Below, piece by piece: positions 10,519 to 22,944 of a DNA stretch of 64,000 nucleotides; the first letter of the stretch is position 1; each line of letters opens with the position of its first letter. The stretch covers positions 240,895,825 to 240,959,824 of the forward strand of contig OX352774.1 in the NCBI GenBank assembly GCA_947095535.1, in the 5' to 3' direction. A program made the translations under genes and the position numbers. Below the pieces are notes generated by a model. It was not told the origin of the DNA, ran no database searches, and was given only the letters and a program-made list of their open reading frames with translations. Origin of the DNA: Poecilobothrus nobilitatus (lineage: Eukaryota; Arthropoda; Insecta; Diptera; Dolichopodidae).

Positions 10519-11797
10519 GTTTTTAAAAGCGCACATTTCCAAACCTCAATACAAATTGTTTAGAATTGTGACTTGCACAAAAATTTGAAAATTTCATGTA
10601 ATAGGAAAAAATGTGAAAATAGGACATTTTTGAAATTTTGAAGGGTCGTAAGTCCGGAATCCTATATAACTAAGAAAAGCCGTTAACACACGTAAAAGAT
10701 TATTGTTGAACCTTTAATTTTCATGTCTTGCCGAAGAAAAATTTGTACAGGTGCCTAAGTTACAGGTGTCTAAAAATAGCAAATTTTCAATTTTTGAGGC
10801 GTAATAACTCTTAAACAAGGGGTGCTACCAAAAAATTTTCTGAGGAAACTTACACTAATTCTAAAAGTTCTTTCTTGCCTCAAAATTTCAGGTTCCTATC
10901 TAAAGGGGTGCCGGAGTTATGAAAAAGAAATTTCATGCAAAATGTGGTTTTTACATAACGGTAAATTTAAATAGTAAATTACAAAATATTACATAATTTT
11001 GATATTGTTTTATATAGATAATAAAATTTTCAATCTTCTGGCGGTTTTAGATTGCAAAACTCTTACGCAGAGCCTGAGATATATACATCTGAAAATGGGG
11101 CTTTTTCGAAATTTTGAAGAGCTGCAACTTTGGAACCCTTTACAACTAAAATAAACCTTTAACACACGCAAAAATATATTATTGTAGCTTTAATTTTTAT
11201 ATCTTGCAGAAGTAAAATGTCTACAGGTTTCTAAGTTACAGGTGTTTAAAAATAGCAAATTTTTAATTTTTAAGCCCTAATAGCTCATAAAGAGGGTGTG
11301 GTCCAAAAAAAATTTCTGAGCAAACTTATACTAATTCTAAAAGTTCTTTCTTGCCTCAAAATTTCAGGTTCCTATCTAAAGGGGTGCCGGAGTTATGAAA
11401 GTAGAAAAATTTGGTTTTCACATAACGGTAAATTTAAATACTAAATTTAAAAAAATTGTATAATTTTGATTTATAATTTTAATTTAGAAAGGTAACAAAA
11501 ATACCTGTCGAATGCCGTTTTCAGATTGAAAAAACCTTAAGCAGAACATAATATATATGCATCTAAAAATAGGGCTTTTTCAAAGTTTGAGGGGCTGTAG
11601 CTCCGTAATGGATGGGGCTACATGAAAAAGTTGTTCCACAAAATTATTTTTTTATGAGACCTACCCATGGTTAAAATTTTTTTTCTCTATCTTTAACGGT
11701 GTAGAAGTTTTGTAAACAGACGGACGGACAGACGGACGGACAGAGTGAAACTTATAAGCACATTTTTTCAAAATTTTTTTGGAAATGTGCTAAAAAC
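10519..11797 (+). mobile_element. Family A element, full copy inside the gene intron
   Basis: The termini are GTTTTTAAAAGCGCACATTT (continuing TCC) and GGAAATGTGCTAAAAAC, which are inverted versions of each other. Inside are two modules about 475 bp long (10621-11097, 11098-11570) and a partial third, each starting near a GG(A/G)C(A/T)TTTTTNGAAATTTTG line. Each carries CTAAGTTACAGGTGT and AAAATTTCAGGTTCCTATCT. An RGAC microsatellite (11718-11744) precedes the 3' end. No coding capacity is seen, so it is non-autonomous. It lies in the gene's intron, antisense to the transcript. Confidence 0.65.
10621..11700 (+). repeat. About 475-bp tandem modules, 2.3 copies
   Basis: The texts TAGCAAATTTTCAATTTTTG (10778) and TAGCAAATTTTTAATTTTTA (11254), and TCTTTCTTGCCTCAAAATTT in both modules, align at a constant offset near 475. 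The third copy stops after GGGGCTGTAGCTCCGTAATG. Confidence 0.8.
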
Positions 11798-11912
11798 AAA
11801 AATCCAAATTATTACCTAATTAATAAAAAAACTAAAAATCAAAACATATAAATTTTTCATGCATCAACATCATCTAAATAATACATACATATGTTTAAAA
11901 TTTTTTTCTTAC

Positions 11913-12336
11913 CCTTTACATTATTATTTGTATTAAAACCACTACTAGAACTGCTAACATTATTACCATCACCATTAATAACATTATTTTTAGCATCTGA
12001 ATTTAATTCAATACTATTATTAAATAAAAAATTTCTATCTAATATAATATCATTATTACTGTTACTGTTACTACTATCTATAGGATCTGTACGATTTTGT
12101 TGTTGTTGAATTTGTCGAAATGGATTTGTAAATCCTTGTACTGTACCAATTCCAGTTTGTGTAGTTGTTGTTGTTGTTATTGTTGTATTATCAATACTAA
12201 TACTATTATTACCATCACCAATACTAGTTGGACTAGTATCAGAATTATTATCTGTTGATTTTGATTGTGGTGTACGATTACGTAAAGAGCCAATTTTTAA
12301 ATGCTCTAGCATAGAATTAAAATGATGTGACATCAT
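11913..12336 (-). CDS. First recognisable coding exon of an unrecognised low-complexity protein
   Basis: The frame opens with a double ATG (MMSHHFNSMLEHLKIGSLRN) and runs 141 codons plus one base to a good donor, exon ...AAAGG then GTAAG (donor GT at 11912-11911). The product is mostly low complexity: a Ser/Asn/Asp-rich stretch, a run of Thr (about residues 54-60), a QQQQ run, and a run of Ser before the donor. The more ordered part is the first 25 residues, which have a basic SLRNRTPQSKS segment. The exon ends with a single base of a split codon. The next exon downstream starts with the two missing bases (G+AA gives Glu), so the pair joins without a frameshift. I chose the first ATG because sequence 5' of it is AT repeat. 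A weak acceptor (TATAAG) lies about 10 bases upstream, so the exon could start there and translation earlier. No domain, signal peptide or membrane segment is visible. Family not recognised. Confidence 0.72.
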
Positions 12337-12339
12337 TTT

Positions 12340-12348
12340 ATAAAAACT

Positions 12349-12380
<32 letters not shown>

Positions 12381-13100
12381 TATATGTTTATGTAAATTTT
12401 TATTTTAATTTTTAATTAATTAATTAATTTAATTTTCTATTTAGTATCTAAGTTATTTTGTACTAATTTTAAATGAAATTTTGTTTTTTTTTTTAATTTA
12501 GATTTTAAATCTGAACAAAAAAAAAAAAAAACAAAAATATAAAAACCAAAACGAAAGATTAAAAAATATTGCAAAACATTATATTAATTTTGTGATGTGA
12601 ACATTTTCCCCTTTTTTTTTATTTTAGAATTTTCGAAATTTGTTATATTTGGTGTATTTGGTTGTTTTTTTTTTTTGGTTTTGTTTTGTTGTTTCGTTAA
12701 TGGGTGGCAATATTTTTATTATTTTGGTCTTTTCTTTTTCCGTTTTTTTTGTTTTTTATAAACAATTTAAAAGCATTTTTTTTTTTTTTGTTTTACTGTT
12801 ATTCACATTTTTTATGTTTTGAAATTTTGTTGTTAGTTCTTTTCTTTTTCGATGTTATCTTTTGTGTTTTTTTTTTTTTTTTATTTTTTTTTTTAGTTTT
12901 AAAATTTGAACGCTAGGAGTTCAATAATAATGTTATTTTGTTTAAATTATTTTATTATTCTTTTTAGCTTTTTACTTTGTTTATTTTTTTGTTGTTTCAA
13001 TTTTTTATTTTGTTGATTTTATTCTGTATTATTGTTAAATTGTTATTTTATTATTTTGTTGATAAGCACTTAATAAAGAGAAAAAAAAACCACAAAAATG
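12340..13100 (-). promoter_or_regulatory. Possible 5' leader or promoter-proximal region of the gene
   Basis: A (TA)n tract lies just upstream of the start codon (12348-12385). From 12600 to 13050 the plus strand is almost pure T and G (runs such as GGTTTTGTTTTGTTG), so the gene's sense strand is A/C-rich with few T. Insect 5' leaders are often A-rich of this kind. I see no clear TATA box, initiator or CpG cluster, so a transcription start cannot be placed. The open frames here are by-products of the T-rich composition (Phe/Leu/Val proteins). Confidence 0.25.
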
Positions 13101-13439
13101 AAAACTTTTGGAAAATTGATTGTCAATAATTTTATTTTGGTATTTATTTAAGCTATATGCAATAAATTAATTTTTTTTTTTTGTATTTTTACAAATGAAG
13201 AAAAAAAAAACAAAAAAAGAAAAATTTGCTAAGTTTAAACATTGTTAATGTGTTAAAAATAAATATTTATAAAATGTAAAAATCTGTTTTTGAAAGTTAA
13301 AAAATTTAATTTTTTTTTTTTGTCAAATGCTCTAAAAGTTAAAAAAAAAAAAGTTTTAGAAATTAACAAATTTTTTTGTCAGTACCTATAAATATACAAT
13401 ATGTATGTATATATATATATATAATTTTTTTTCACGTTA

Positions 13440-13990
13440 GTCAAATTTTATGAACGGATTTCTTTATACAATATATTGTAGTTTTAGGTAATAGGAAGAG
13501 AAATCGGTAGGAAATAGCTATATAAGAGAGAAGAATTGAAGGGTAAATTGGGATGAATTTGTACAGTTTCATTTTGAAAAGTTGCAAATTATATAATTGA
13601 TCATATCTATCTGAAGGAAATATATTAGATGAAAGTATGTTCAACATTTTATATGGATTAGATTTCAAAATCAGTTTTAAACCCGTAATAAGAATTTCTA
13701 CAGTGTAGAATGCCTTCACAGTGTTACGTTGAAACTATTTTAAGGCAGGCATTATTGATTTTGGTTCAATAGAACAAATGTTATTCCATAGAAAATATTT
13801 AAAAAAGAGAGATAAATACTCTAATATTTCGACGAATGTTAAGAGAAGTAAAGAGAATCTGAATAATAGCATCGCCGATTAGATATAATGTATATTGCTA
13901 TTCTATAAATAGATTAAATTAGAGATAAAACGATATAGTTATAATAGTTTGTTAGATGTTTAGCAAAATTAGCCAACGTTATTTTTATTT
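13440..13990. other. Composition island of unknown origin
   Basis: Compared with its surroundings this stretch has more G and fewer homopolymer runs, and includes CAGTGTAGAATGCCTTCACA and TTTTAAGGCAGGCATTATTG. The minus strand has a 92-codon open frame (13719-13441) with no recognisable motif. It could be an old transposon fragment; I cannot assign it. Confidence 0.3.
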
Positions 13991-13999
13991 TCGCAATGA

Positions 14000-16900
14000 C
14001 TATAACAAATATTTACGACATGACAATAAACAACTATGAGAATAAAAAACCTATTAAAAAATTAAATTATTACGATTTTGTTTTTTTTTTTTTTTCAATT
14101 TGTATTTTATTTTAAATTTTAAGGAACATATTTTTTCACCGATTTACATATCATATGTATATGGAAAATAACATTTTTATCGCTGTATAAATTAGTTTTA
14201 ATTTTATATGAAGTTTTATAAAAAAGTTTTAATAAATGAAAAAAAAATTGTGGAAAAGTTTGGGGTTGCTTCTTTTTAATTTTTCTAGAATATTTGGAAT
14301 AATCTAATTTTTTGAAAAACTAGTATATAGGTAATATTAAGTTTCGAAAAAATAGAGCTTTATATAATTGATTGGCTATTTGGTGTTTATTTTCTTACTA
14401 AAAAAAAACACTTCATCTTCAGATGAACAATTTAAAAATTGAAATAAATTTTTTTTTGTTTTGTATGTAATTATCAAGTGTAAACACCCTTTAAAACTAA
14501 TTGTTTCAAATTTACTCAAATTTTTATTTATTTATTTATTTATATTTAGGTGTTCTGAAGTATAAATGTTTCAGGCAGCTTTAAGCTCTGCTTTCTTAAG
14601 GAAACTTGAGCACATTATTTTTTTTTTTCTTTTAAACATTTAAAAATTTGTATTAAGAAAAATAATCATTTACATTTTTTCTCTAATTTAAATTGTTTTT
14701 ATTGTTTTGTATTATAATGACAATTCACCCGAAAAATATAACTATATATCTTTCATTTTTATCTGACATTATATTTGTTATTATATTTATTCTCCAGAGA
14801 ATAAAATATGAGACAACTTTTTATTACATTTTTACGAACATGTGGTCGTAAAATTCCCTATAGTTTATTTAAAAAGTAAAAAACAATCAACCCAGATACT
14901 ATACAAAAACAGAAAATTGTTTTTAAAAACACTGATGATTGATGATGTATAATCCTTTACAAAAAATTATAAGTATGTCCTTTACTGTATCTAATATACT
15001 CTAAAAACATAGAAAAAAAAAAAAAAAACAAAAAAACAACTTTTATTATTAGCTTATTCAAGGACAATAGCATAAAAAAAAAAAACAAAATGAAATGTTA
15101 TTTAAAAGTTAAAAAAAATTTTAAATTAAAATTGTTTTTTTAAAGTGACATTTTTACTTAAATTTAAATTTATTTTAAGAACTTTAAGCCCAAAATAATT
15201 TCGAAACATTAATTTTAAAGTTTGTTTTTAAAGTTTAGATTTGAAAAAATTAGCATAAGTTTCTTCTATGCAAGATTAAAAGAAATTTAAGAATAAAATT
15301 ATTTAAACTTTGTTTTAAAAGATACTCAAGATACTAATAAAAAAAAACAAATTCTAACTTCACAAAGAAAGTCTTTTTCAGAAGCATCTGTACTTATATT
15401 GTTTAAATTAACTTGAATTAATTTAAAGTATTTAATAATAATGCTTATTTATAATATTAAAGATTTGTTCAAACTTTAAAAACATTTTTGTTTTGCTAAA
15501 TTCCTGATTTAATTTCGTATTTGATTTTTTTTTTCCCCTCTCCATTTTTTTTTTTTCTATACTCATTATATTTTATTACAGTTTAAGTTTAAAATATCAA
15601 ACAAGGATCAGCTTTATTCCGGTTTATGTGTTAAATAATTTTTTAAGTTAAAAAGTTTCCAATCTTTTATATCCTCCGGTAATTTTATATCCTTTTTTTT
15701 CTTTTCTTTATTTATTATTCTTATATGTATTCATATATATATATAAATAAATATATATTAAAAATTAATCCTTTTATTATATAATTTACAAGAAAATTTA
15801 TTTGAATTTTCTAAAACTCAACGAGCATAATGTGAAAATAACTTTTTTATGAGTTTATTTCCTATTTTATATTATATACATAATATATAAATATCTATGG
15901 TAAAATAAATATATATGTATTTCACCATGAACTTTTTATTTATGATATCATCTTAAGAAAAAATAAAATTTTAATTTGTTGGAAAATTTATAATATGAAA
16001 TTTGACTTTTGAAAAAATTTTTCCAAAAAAAGTTAATCCAAATTATTAGATCTTATTTTAAGTGAAAGTTATAATTTTAAATTTATTTTTATGAAAATTA
16101 AGAACTAATAAAGAAACATCAGAAATAGATTGCATATATTTAGGCAGAAATTAATGTGTGAAAAATTACAAAAATAATTTTTGGTTTTCGTTTTGTAGTT
16201 TTTAAAATTTTATTGTTGAAAGTTTTATTCCTATACGATGAGGTGGCGTAAAAGGGTTACGTATAATCATATAATAAATATGCGTGTAGAAACAGTTAAT
16301 AATATTTAAATACAGATATTAGCATTTTTTATTCAATCTGAGCACAGGTGTCAACACGTTCTAATTAAAATAAATGCGCACTAAGTATGGCATGCACTGA
16401 GTGCGCTCAGATTAAAAAAAATGATGGAAAAATCTTGAAAGAAGTTGTGTCAAGTTTTTTTGATAAAACTTTAAATCGTACTCGAATAAGTCTCATAGTT
16501 TTTTAAATTTTGTGTAATAAAACACACTTAATTTCTGCTCAAAATAATGAATAAAATAAGAAAACCTCTTTTTTGTCGCTCTGATTTAGTTTATATGTTG
16601 TGTAATAGTTCTAATACACTTTGATTTTAATAAAAATTAATTGACAAAATAATAATTTTTGGCATTATAAACTTCATTAGAAAAGATACTATATAGCGAA
16701 TATAACACCCGAACACGAGCTATGATATGAAAAAGTATTTTATGATCAATGAAACTACATTAATATAAAATAGGCTTGGTTTTTAATCTGTTACTATTAC
16801 TCTGGACAATGGATCGCCAGACCTAGGTATAAGATTTAATTGTCCTTGCACTTACATCTACACAACAAGAACTCTTTCTTTTTTAGAGAATAAAAATTAA

Positions 16901-17900
16901 ATTTAAAACTTAAAGTTTGTAAAAATGAATTTTTTTTTTTTTTTTGGAGATATGAAATATAATGTTATAGTAATAATTGATTTTATTAACGTTTTAATTA
17001 TAAAATGTTAAAATATTTAATACATAAATTTTTTTTTGTCTTGAAATAAAACTCTTTTTTAAAAGACAACTTCAACAATATTCAGAAATTTGAAAATAAA
17101 AAAGAAACAATATAACCATACTTATGTAGGTATTAATTTTTCATTTTTGAATTTCTTTTACTCTTTCTCAATGCAATTATTTTAGTTTTGAAAATTTTAT
17201 TTTGGAAAATAAAAATTCTTATTTTTCATTGAATTTTAAAACTAGTTAATCTTATAAAGAAGTTGTCAAGAAGAAGATATATGAAATGGATATATTACAT
17301 TTTAAAGTACATATAGATCTTAGTTCCTGTTTTCAAATTTTCTTTCCAAATACAATACAATAAGTAAAATTAAATCTATTAAATAAATTAAATTAAAAAA
17401 AAAATATATATATATATATATTATATTATATAAAATAAAAACTTAATTGAAATTGTTCATTTCTTAAGCAGATGAGTTTAACTTTTTTAGAGTGTAAAAT
17501 AAATATAAGGATTTCCTTTGATATAGATTACTTATTTTTTTTTTTAAATTTATTCTATTGTAAATGATTAACAAGCTATTTAGTACTTTATCATTTCCAC
17601 TTTATAATTTTTATTGGTTTTCTTCTATAAAATATTATTATGAAGCTTAATTTTTTGAAAAAAAAAAAAAAAAAAAACATAACTAATATGATAAATGCAA
17701 TGTTTTTAATTTATTTAATTCTAAAATAATAAAGAGTAGCAATCATATTAAGTAAAATGGTTTAATACTCTTCAATACCAATTGGGTCCAGCAGTGATCT
17801 ATTTAAAAATCTTACTTAAAATTAATAAAAATAAATAAGGACTGAATAAATTTAATTTTTTTTAATTGAAACTAAAAAAATCAAAAATGAAAGACAAGTA
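14000..17900. other. Featureless AT-rich DNA
   Basis: Homopolymer runs, (TA)n tracts (e.g. 17404-17430) and short hairpins only. One compact inverted repeat, AATCTGAGC (16336) with GCTCAGATT (16414) around GCGCACT/AGTGCGC, is the only structured part. No exon, RNA gene or element was identified. Confidence 0.5.
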
Positions 17901-17939
17901 TTGTAAATGTCAAATATCCTTTCATCAAATTATTTTTAA

Positions 17940-18420
17940 ACACGGTGGAATGTAAAATTTCCAAAGGTATTAAAAACAGTTGAAAATATTGTGACTTTGA
18001 CAAAAATTTCTGAATTTTCTTGATAATTCTCAAAGATCCTTCATTTCTTAAAGTTTCAAGATTCTATTAAACGCTATTCTTCAAGATTCTATTAAACGCT
18101 AGATTCTATTAAATATGATGGATTCAAAATTTTGCAAAATTGAATTATCATATAACTCAAAATTTAAATTCTAAATTGCAAAAAATTGTATAATTTTGAT
18201 ATTAATTTATAAAGGTAAAAATAATGATCTATTTTTATGATTGAAAAAATATTAAACACAACCTGAGATATTCATATTTAAAAATAAGGTTTTTTCAAAA
18301 AAGGCTCTGAAGAAAAAGCTCGGTTTTCTTATTTTTAAATACATATATTATTTTGTTTTTACTTGATTTTATATTACGCGCAAAAAAAAAATTTATAGGT
18401 CCATCATATTTTAAGTCGGA
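17940..18420 (+). mobile_element. Degraded family A element
   Basis: Contains decayed versions of family A text: AATTTCCAAAGG near the start, ATTGTGACTTTGACAAAAAT, a TTTAAATTCTAAATTGCAAA block, GTATAATTTTGATATTAATT, and ATATTCATATTTAAAAATA. No intact termini or RGAC block remain. Confidence 0.4.
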
Positions 18421-18451
18421 AAGTATAATTCCCTAGACCCTTCACACCAAA

Positions 18452-18563
18452 ATAAATATATACCTTTATTATAATTCTCTCCTAGATACTTTTAAGATGA
18501 TTACTACCATATAAATATATACCTTTATTATAACTCTCTCCTAGATACTTTTAAGATGATTAC
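18452..18563 (+). repeat. 59-bp tandem duplication
   Basis: Two copies starting ATAAATATATACCTTTATTA and ending TTTTAAGATGATTAC, differing at about one base, with a short linker. This looks recent because the copies are nearly identical. Confidence 0.9.
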
Positions 18564-18786
18564 TTGTTTAGCTTCATGTGTCGCTTTTTAAATAAAATGA
18601 TGATCCAAAGTTAGCGTTGTTTTATAAAACAAATTTAAATTCTATATAGTTAGATTTAGAATTCTATATAGTAAGTAAATATTATGAAGATTAAATTGTT
18701 TGTCATTAACAATCAATAATCAATATAACAATCAATATAAATTATAAAAAAAAAAAAAAAAAAAAACACAAAACAAATGTATTATC

Positions 18787-18810
18787 TAGCGTCGCTTCGA
18801 TGTGACGCTA
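18787..18810. repeat. CpG-rich stem-loop in an AT desert
   Basis: TAGCGTC and GACGCTA pair around GCTTCGATGT, followed by ACTCGCGCCAC. It sits shortly after a 20-base poly(A) run. Its origin is unknown; it is notable only because CG dinucleotides are rare nearby. Confidence 0.4.
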
Positions 18811-18969
18811 CTCGCGCCACATTGTATTTAAATTAATGTATTCTATTTAAACGTCAAAGAATATGCGATGAGAAGCAAGAAAGATTAAATAAATATTTAA
18901 GCTAATTTTAAGTAATAAAATGTTAATTATAAAATTTTCTCAAAATGTAAAATGATTAATGCGATTAAA

Positions 18970-21900
18970 TAAAAAATGCAACAAAATGTCTTAAATGTCT
19001 TAAATGTCAACAAATTTAATTAAAATAAAATTATAAATTAATAAAATATTAATATATACATACTACTTTCCTTATGATGTTTTCGTTTCCAACAAAAAAA
19101 CATTTTGTATTTAAATTTTGTGTTTCAAATTAAAAACAAAAAAATTCTTGTAATAAATGGTTTTTTTTTTATAAATTTTTTAAATTATATATTTACAAAA
19201 ATAAAACAAATTAAATTAAAACCAAATGTTAAACACCAAATTATATACAAAAAAAAAACAATAATTAACAAATAATTAACTAGTAATTATTTCTCTTAAT
19301 TAAAACTTCTTTTTATATTTATTAATTTTAATTTAAATTTAGTTTTTAATAATTAAATTATTTTTAATTAAACAAAAAAAGTTTTTCAGATGCAAAATTA
19401 AATATGTTATTGTCTTCTTTTTTTTTTTTTTTTTTTTTATTTACATATAAAATATTCACTAATTTTCCAATTAATTCATCGAAATTTCAACCAAAATTTG
19501 TGTATATATAAACCTTTAAATATAAATTAAAAAATAAAATATAAAATTAATTAAAAATAATATAATAATAATTAAAAAAATATGCGTACATAAATTAAAA
19601 AAAAATCAAAGAATTTTGCATTTACATTTAAGTTAAAATTTTATCAATAACTAAGAAATAAAATTAAAAGACGATAGCTTTTAAATAAATCCAATCATTA
19701 AACTACAACAAAAGAACAGATAAAAAATATTTTAAAGTATCGAATAAATGAAAGCTTTAAGATTTTTTTTAATTACTGGATATAATTATTTAACAAATCC
19801 AAACATAGAAAAACAAAAACTTTAACCAATCATAATAAATAGAAAATAATCTGTCTTTTATAAAACTTTTTTCAAAAAAAGAAATAATAAAAAAAAATTA
19901 AAAAAACAACTGATCATTAAACCCAGTTGACAATGTATTTAAAGAATATAAGTAACATATGTATCTAAAGAATATAAGTACATAATATATTGTATCTAAA
20001 TAATATAAGTATTCTTTACAGTCTTTCATTTTTAAAATAATTAATAATAATTGTTTATAAATTATTTAAATTATTTAAAGTTTATAAAAAATTTAAAGCA
20101 ATTTAATAATAATTTCAGTCTCAATTCAATAAAAAAAAAGTACCATTAGTAAATTCGAAAATGATTGGTCACCTGCAAGGTTTTTTGGTTTTTAAGCGGG
20201 ACTTTCCTCTATAACAAATCTTTTTGTTATTGTTGACATTTTTTTTTTCTTACTGCTTAAATAAAACAGTAAAATCCAGATATGTACTTCTTCAAAATTT
20301 TAGGTATTTATGAGGATAAAGCATTTATCCGAACAAATCTAAAGTAACCTAAATGAGACTACTAACGTTAAAAAAACGAAACATTTAAAATATACTTAGA
20401 ATACATCGAACACAACTTAAGAATTGTAAAACATTTTTAAGTATCAAAAAAAGAAAATAATTTTTACATTTAGGGTATGTTCAAATAGGATGCATGCATC
20501 TCAAGCTAAGATTTCAATTCGTTGAAAATATATATCGTATTCATGATGTAGACAATTACAAACTAAAAATGTTTACATCCTCTATATAAGATGCATACAA
20601 GAAGTGAAGTGTATATTAAACATCAAATACAACTGATTTTTTTTTTGCCACTCCTATAAGGAACATAGGGCATCCATTAAGTCATTTATTAAGTCATATT
20701 TCACTAAGTTACAGTTTCGTGAATCATTAATTTCACTAAGTCGTTTCTTCTTTTTTTCTTTCTACCCCATATATTATCTTAAATACAAGAATTATGTTTT
20801 ATTATTATTATATTTTATTATATATTATAATATGATATTAATTATAATTTATAAGACATATATATACCTATACTTATTTTTAATTTAATATTATACTAAT
20901 TATATATTATAAGAAAAATCTATATTATTTTTTTTATGAATCTATAAGATCCAGAATGAACCCGACTCCTTTCGTATAAAAAGCCGTTATCTTAACCATT
21001 ACAACATTGGCTAGATATTTAAAACATATAAACTAAAATTAAATAAAATAAAATATTAATGCTAAATGAATATTGCTAATTATATACAGTGTTGTAAATG
21101 AGGAATTGAGGAAACTCAAATGCTAAACTCAAATGATACTTTGAGAGCTAACTCAAATGTTAAGGAGCTAAGGAGCATTGGAGCTAACTCAAATGTTAAG
21201 CTAATAATAATGTTAGTAATTTTAAAATTTTAAGACAACTAAAGTGAAAATAACTGTAATCTTATAATCATTTATTACAGTTTTACTGTAAGTTAAAATG
21301 ACTAATTTTAAAAAAATATAAAATAAATATGTATTTAAGCTAATTATATAACTGCAGACCTGAAAAGCATTGCGCAATTGTTTTTTTTTTTTTTCAAAAA
21401 AAGCTTGAAAAAAATCGAACTCCTATTAAATAAATTCTTTAATATTTCCTAAAAAGTATAAAAATAAAGTTCCAACAATATTTATAAATGACATCATATA
21501 CATACAAGCCATAATTGAGGATTCCCCTTTTTAAAGAAAACGAAAATTAAGAATATATTATATGAAAAATATTGATTCATCCATAACTCAAAAAAAAAAA
21601 AACTATTTGTGTTCATTTTTGTTATCTTATCAGGTGTGAAAACTGAAATATATTTCAATGTAAAAGAATCATCATAACACATAAGACAATCTTTTAATAA
21701 TACTTTATATGGAATTTTAAATTGGTATTTAAAAAAATTATAAAACAAAAATGGCAAAACTGTAAATGAGCTTAATTTAACAAAAATATTATTAAATATA
21801 GTATTTTTCTATGAATTTTTCAAAACAATATTTTGATTTAAAGATTGATGGTGATAATTAAAATCAATTATAAATTCTGACCACTTTATTTACTAATTAT

Positions 21901-22170
21901 TTGAATCCAAAATAAATTTTTAATTAAGTATATTAAGTATATTAGATTTTTTACTAAAATCTCTTAACGGAAAATAACTGTTGTTGACGTAAACAAAGGT
22001 AAAGAAAACTACAAAGGTAACAATATCGTTTTTGATATTTTTGTTTTACGAAAAAAAATTAAGTGTTCCTAAAACTTTTTAAAAACTACATTAATTAATA
22101 ATACTTTTTAAATTTATTCATAGAAATTATATTTTTTGTTTTGTTTTTTTAGTTCAGTGCCCTGCTTCAT
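18970..22170. other. AT-rich DNA with short local repeats only
   Basis: Holds a triplicated GTATCTAAAGAATATAAGTA motif (about 19930-20015) and a GAGCTAACTCAAATGTTAA duplication (about 21148-21200). A minus-strand 87-codon frame at 21494-21757 has no recognisable motif and is rich in Phe, as expected by chance. Nothing else is supportable. Confidence 0.5.
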
Positions 22171-22177
22171 AAATATG

Positions 22178-22258
22178 ACAAGGAAACTACATAGCCTTTT
22201 CCTTTCAGGCGTGACTGTAAATGTCATAAGCGGGAATTATTCATACGACGTGTGTGGG
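22178..22258 (-). mobile_element. SINE family S, 5'-truncated copy
   Basis: The plus strand reads AAGGAAACTACATAGCCTTT ... GACTGTAAATGTCATAAGCG ... ACGACGTGTGTGGGA. This is the reverse of the family body up to the B box, where the match stops, so the tRNA-like head is missing. Confidence 0.65.
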
Positions 22259-22944
22259 AGATAATATAAGTTTTTTTTTTTCATTAAATTTCGATTTGAC
22301 ACTTATTGGCTTACATCCAATTAAACACTATGTTTCAATTATTCAATTCAGTTTTATCTATGTAAAAATTCAAAAATAATAAACACATTCTAACAAAATA
22401 TTCAAATTCTGTAAAATTTTTTTGGGAAACGAATTAATTATCTATGCATAATCTATTTATATATCAGTCTATCTATAATCTATCTAAAGCATACTTTACT
22501 CTATACTTTTTAGCAAAATATTTGAAAAAAGTTGTTGTTTGCTTGCAAAACTTCTCCATGATTTAGAATGGAACAATGAAATTTTAGGCATGGATACGTC
22601 TTTTAAAAATCAAATAAAATTTAAAATGATTATGTAGTAATAAGTTTTTTAAGATAAATATTTCAGCTAAAATGTCTTTAATTACAATAATACTTCAAAA
22701 AAATTATTATTATTATTAAATAGAACTCGATGAATATATGTATTAAGGAGCAGTGTATATATGGTCATGGTGTGCATCGGTTTTTGAAAATATTGTTCTC
22801 GTTGTATCGAAAATATTGCACTGCTATAAGCTGAGAGAATACAAAATCATTAGTATATATTTTAGTATCCCATAAGTCTAGTTTTCAGTCAGCCGACAAT
22901 TTGTATTAAATAATTTAGTTATATTTGTGTAAATGAATATTATA

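Larger units (their letters stand above)
9045..11912 (-). other. Intron between the two coding exons, phase 1
   Basis: A 2,868-bp GT-AG intron inferred from donor GTAAG at 11912 and acceptor CAG at 9045. It splits a codon after its first base. It contains two repeat elements listed separately (9449-9831 and 10519-11797) and otherwise AT-rich sequence. No further open exon is visible in it on either strand. Confidence 0.7.

Noticed and set aside
11891..12109. Plus-strand Leu-rich frame
   Set aside because: It is the antisense of the first coding exon; splice signals and phase support the minus strand.
12640..12916. Small membrane proteins on the plus strand (Phe/Leu/Val-rich)
   Set aside because: Poly(T) with occasional G always translates to such sequence; two frames are equally open.
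13441..13719. A 92-residue gene on the minus strand
   Set aside because: No recognisable motif, no splice context or leader, and hydrophobic composition as expected from AT-rich DNA.
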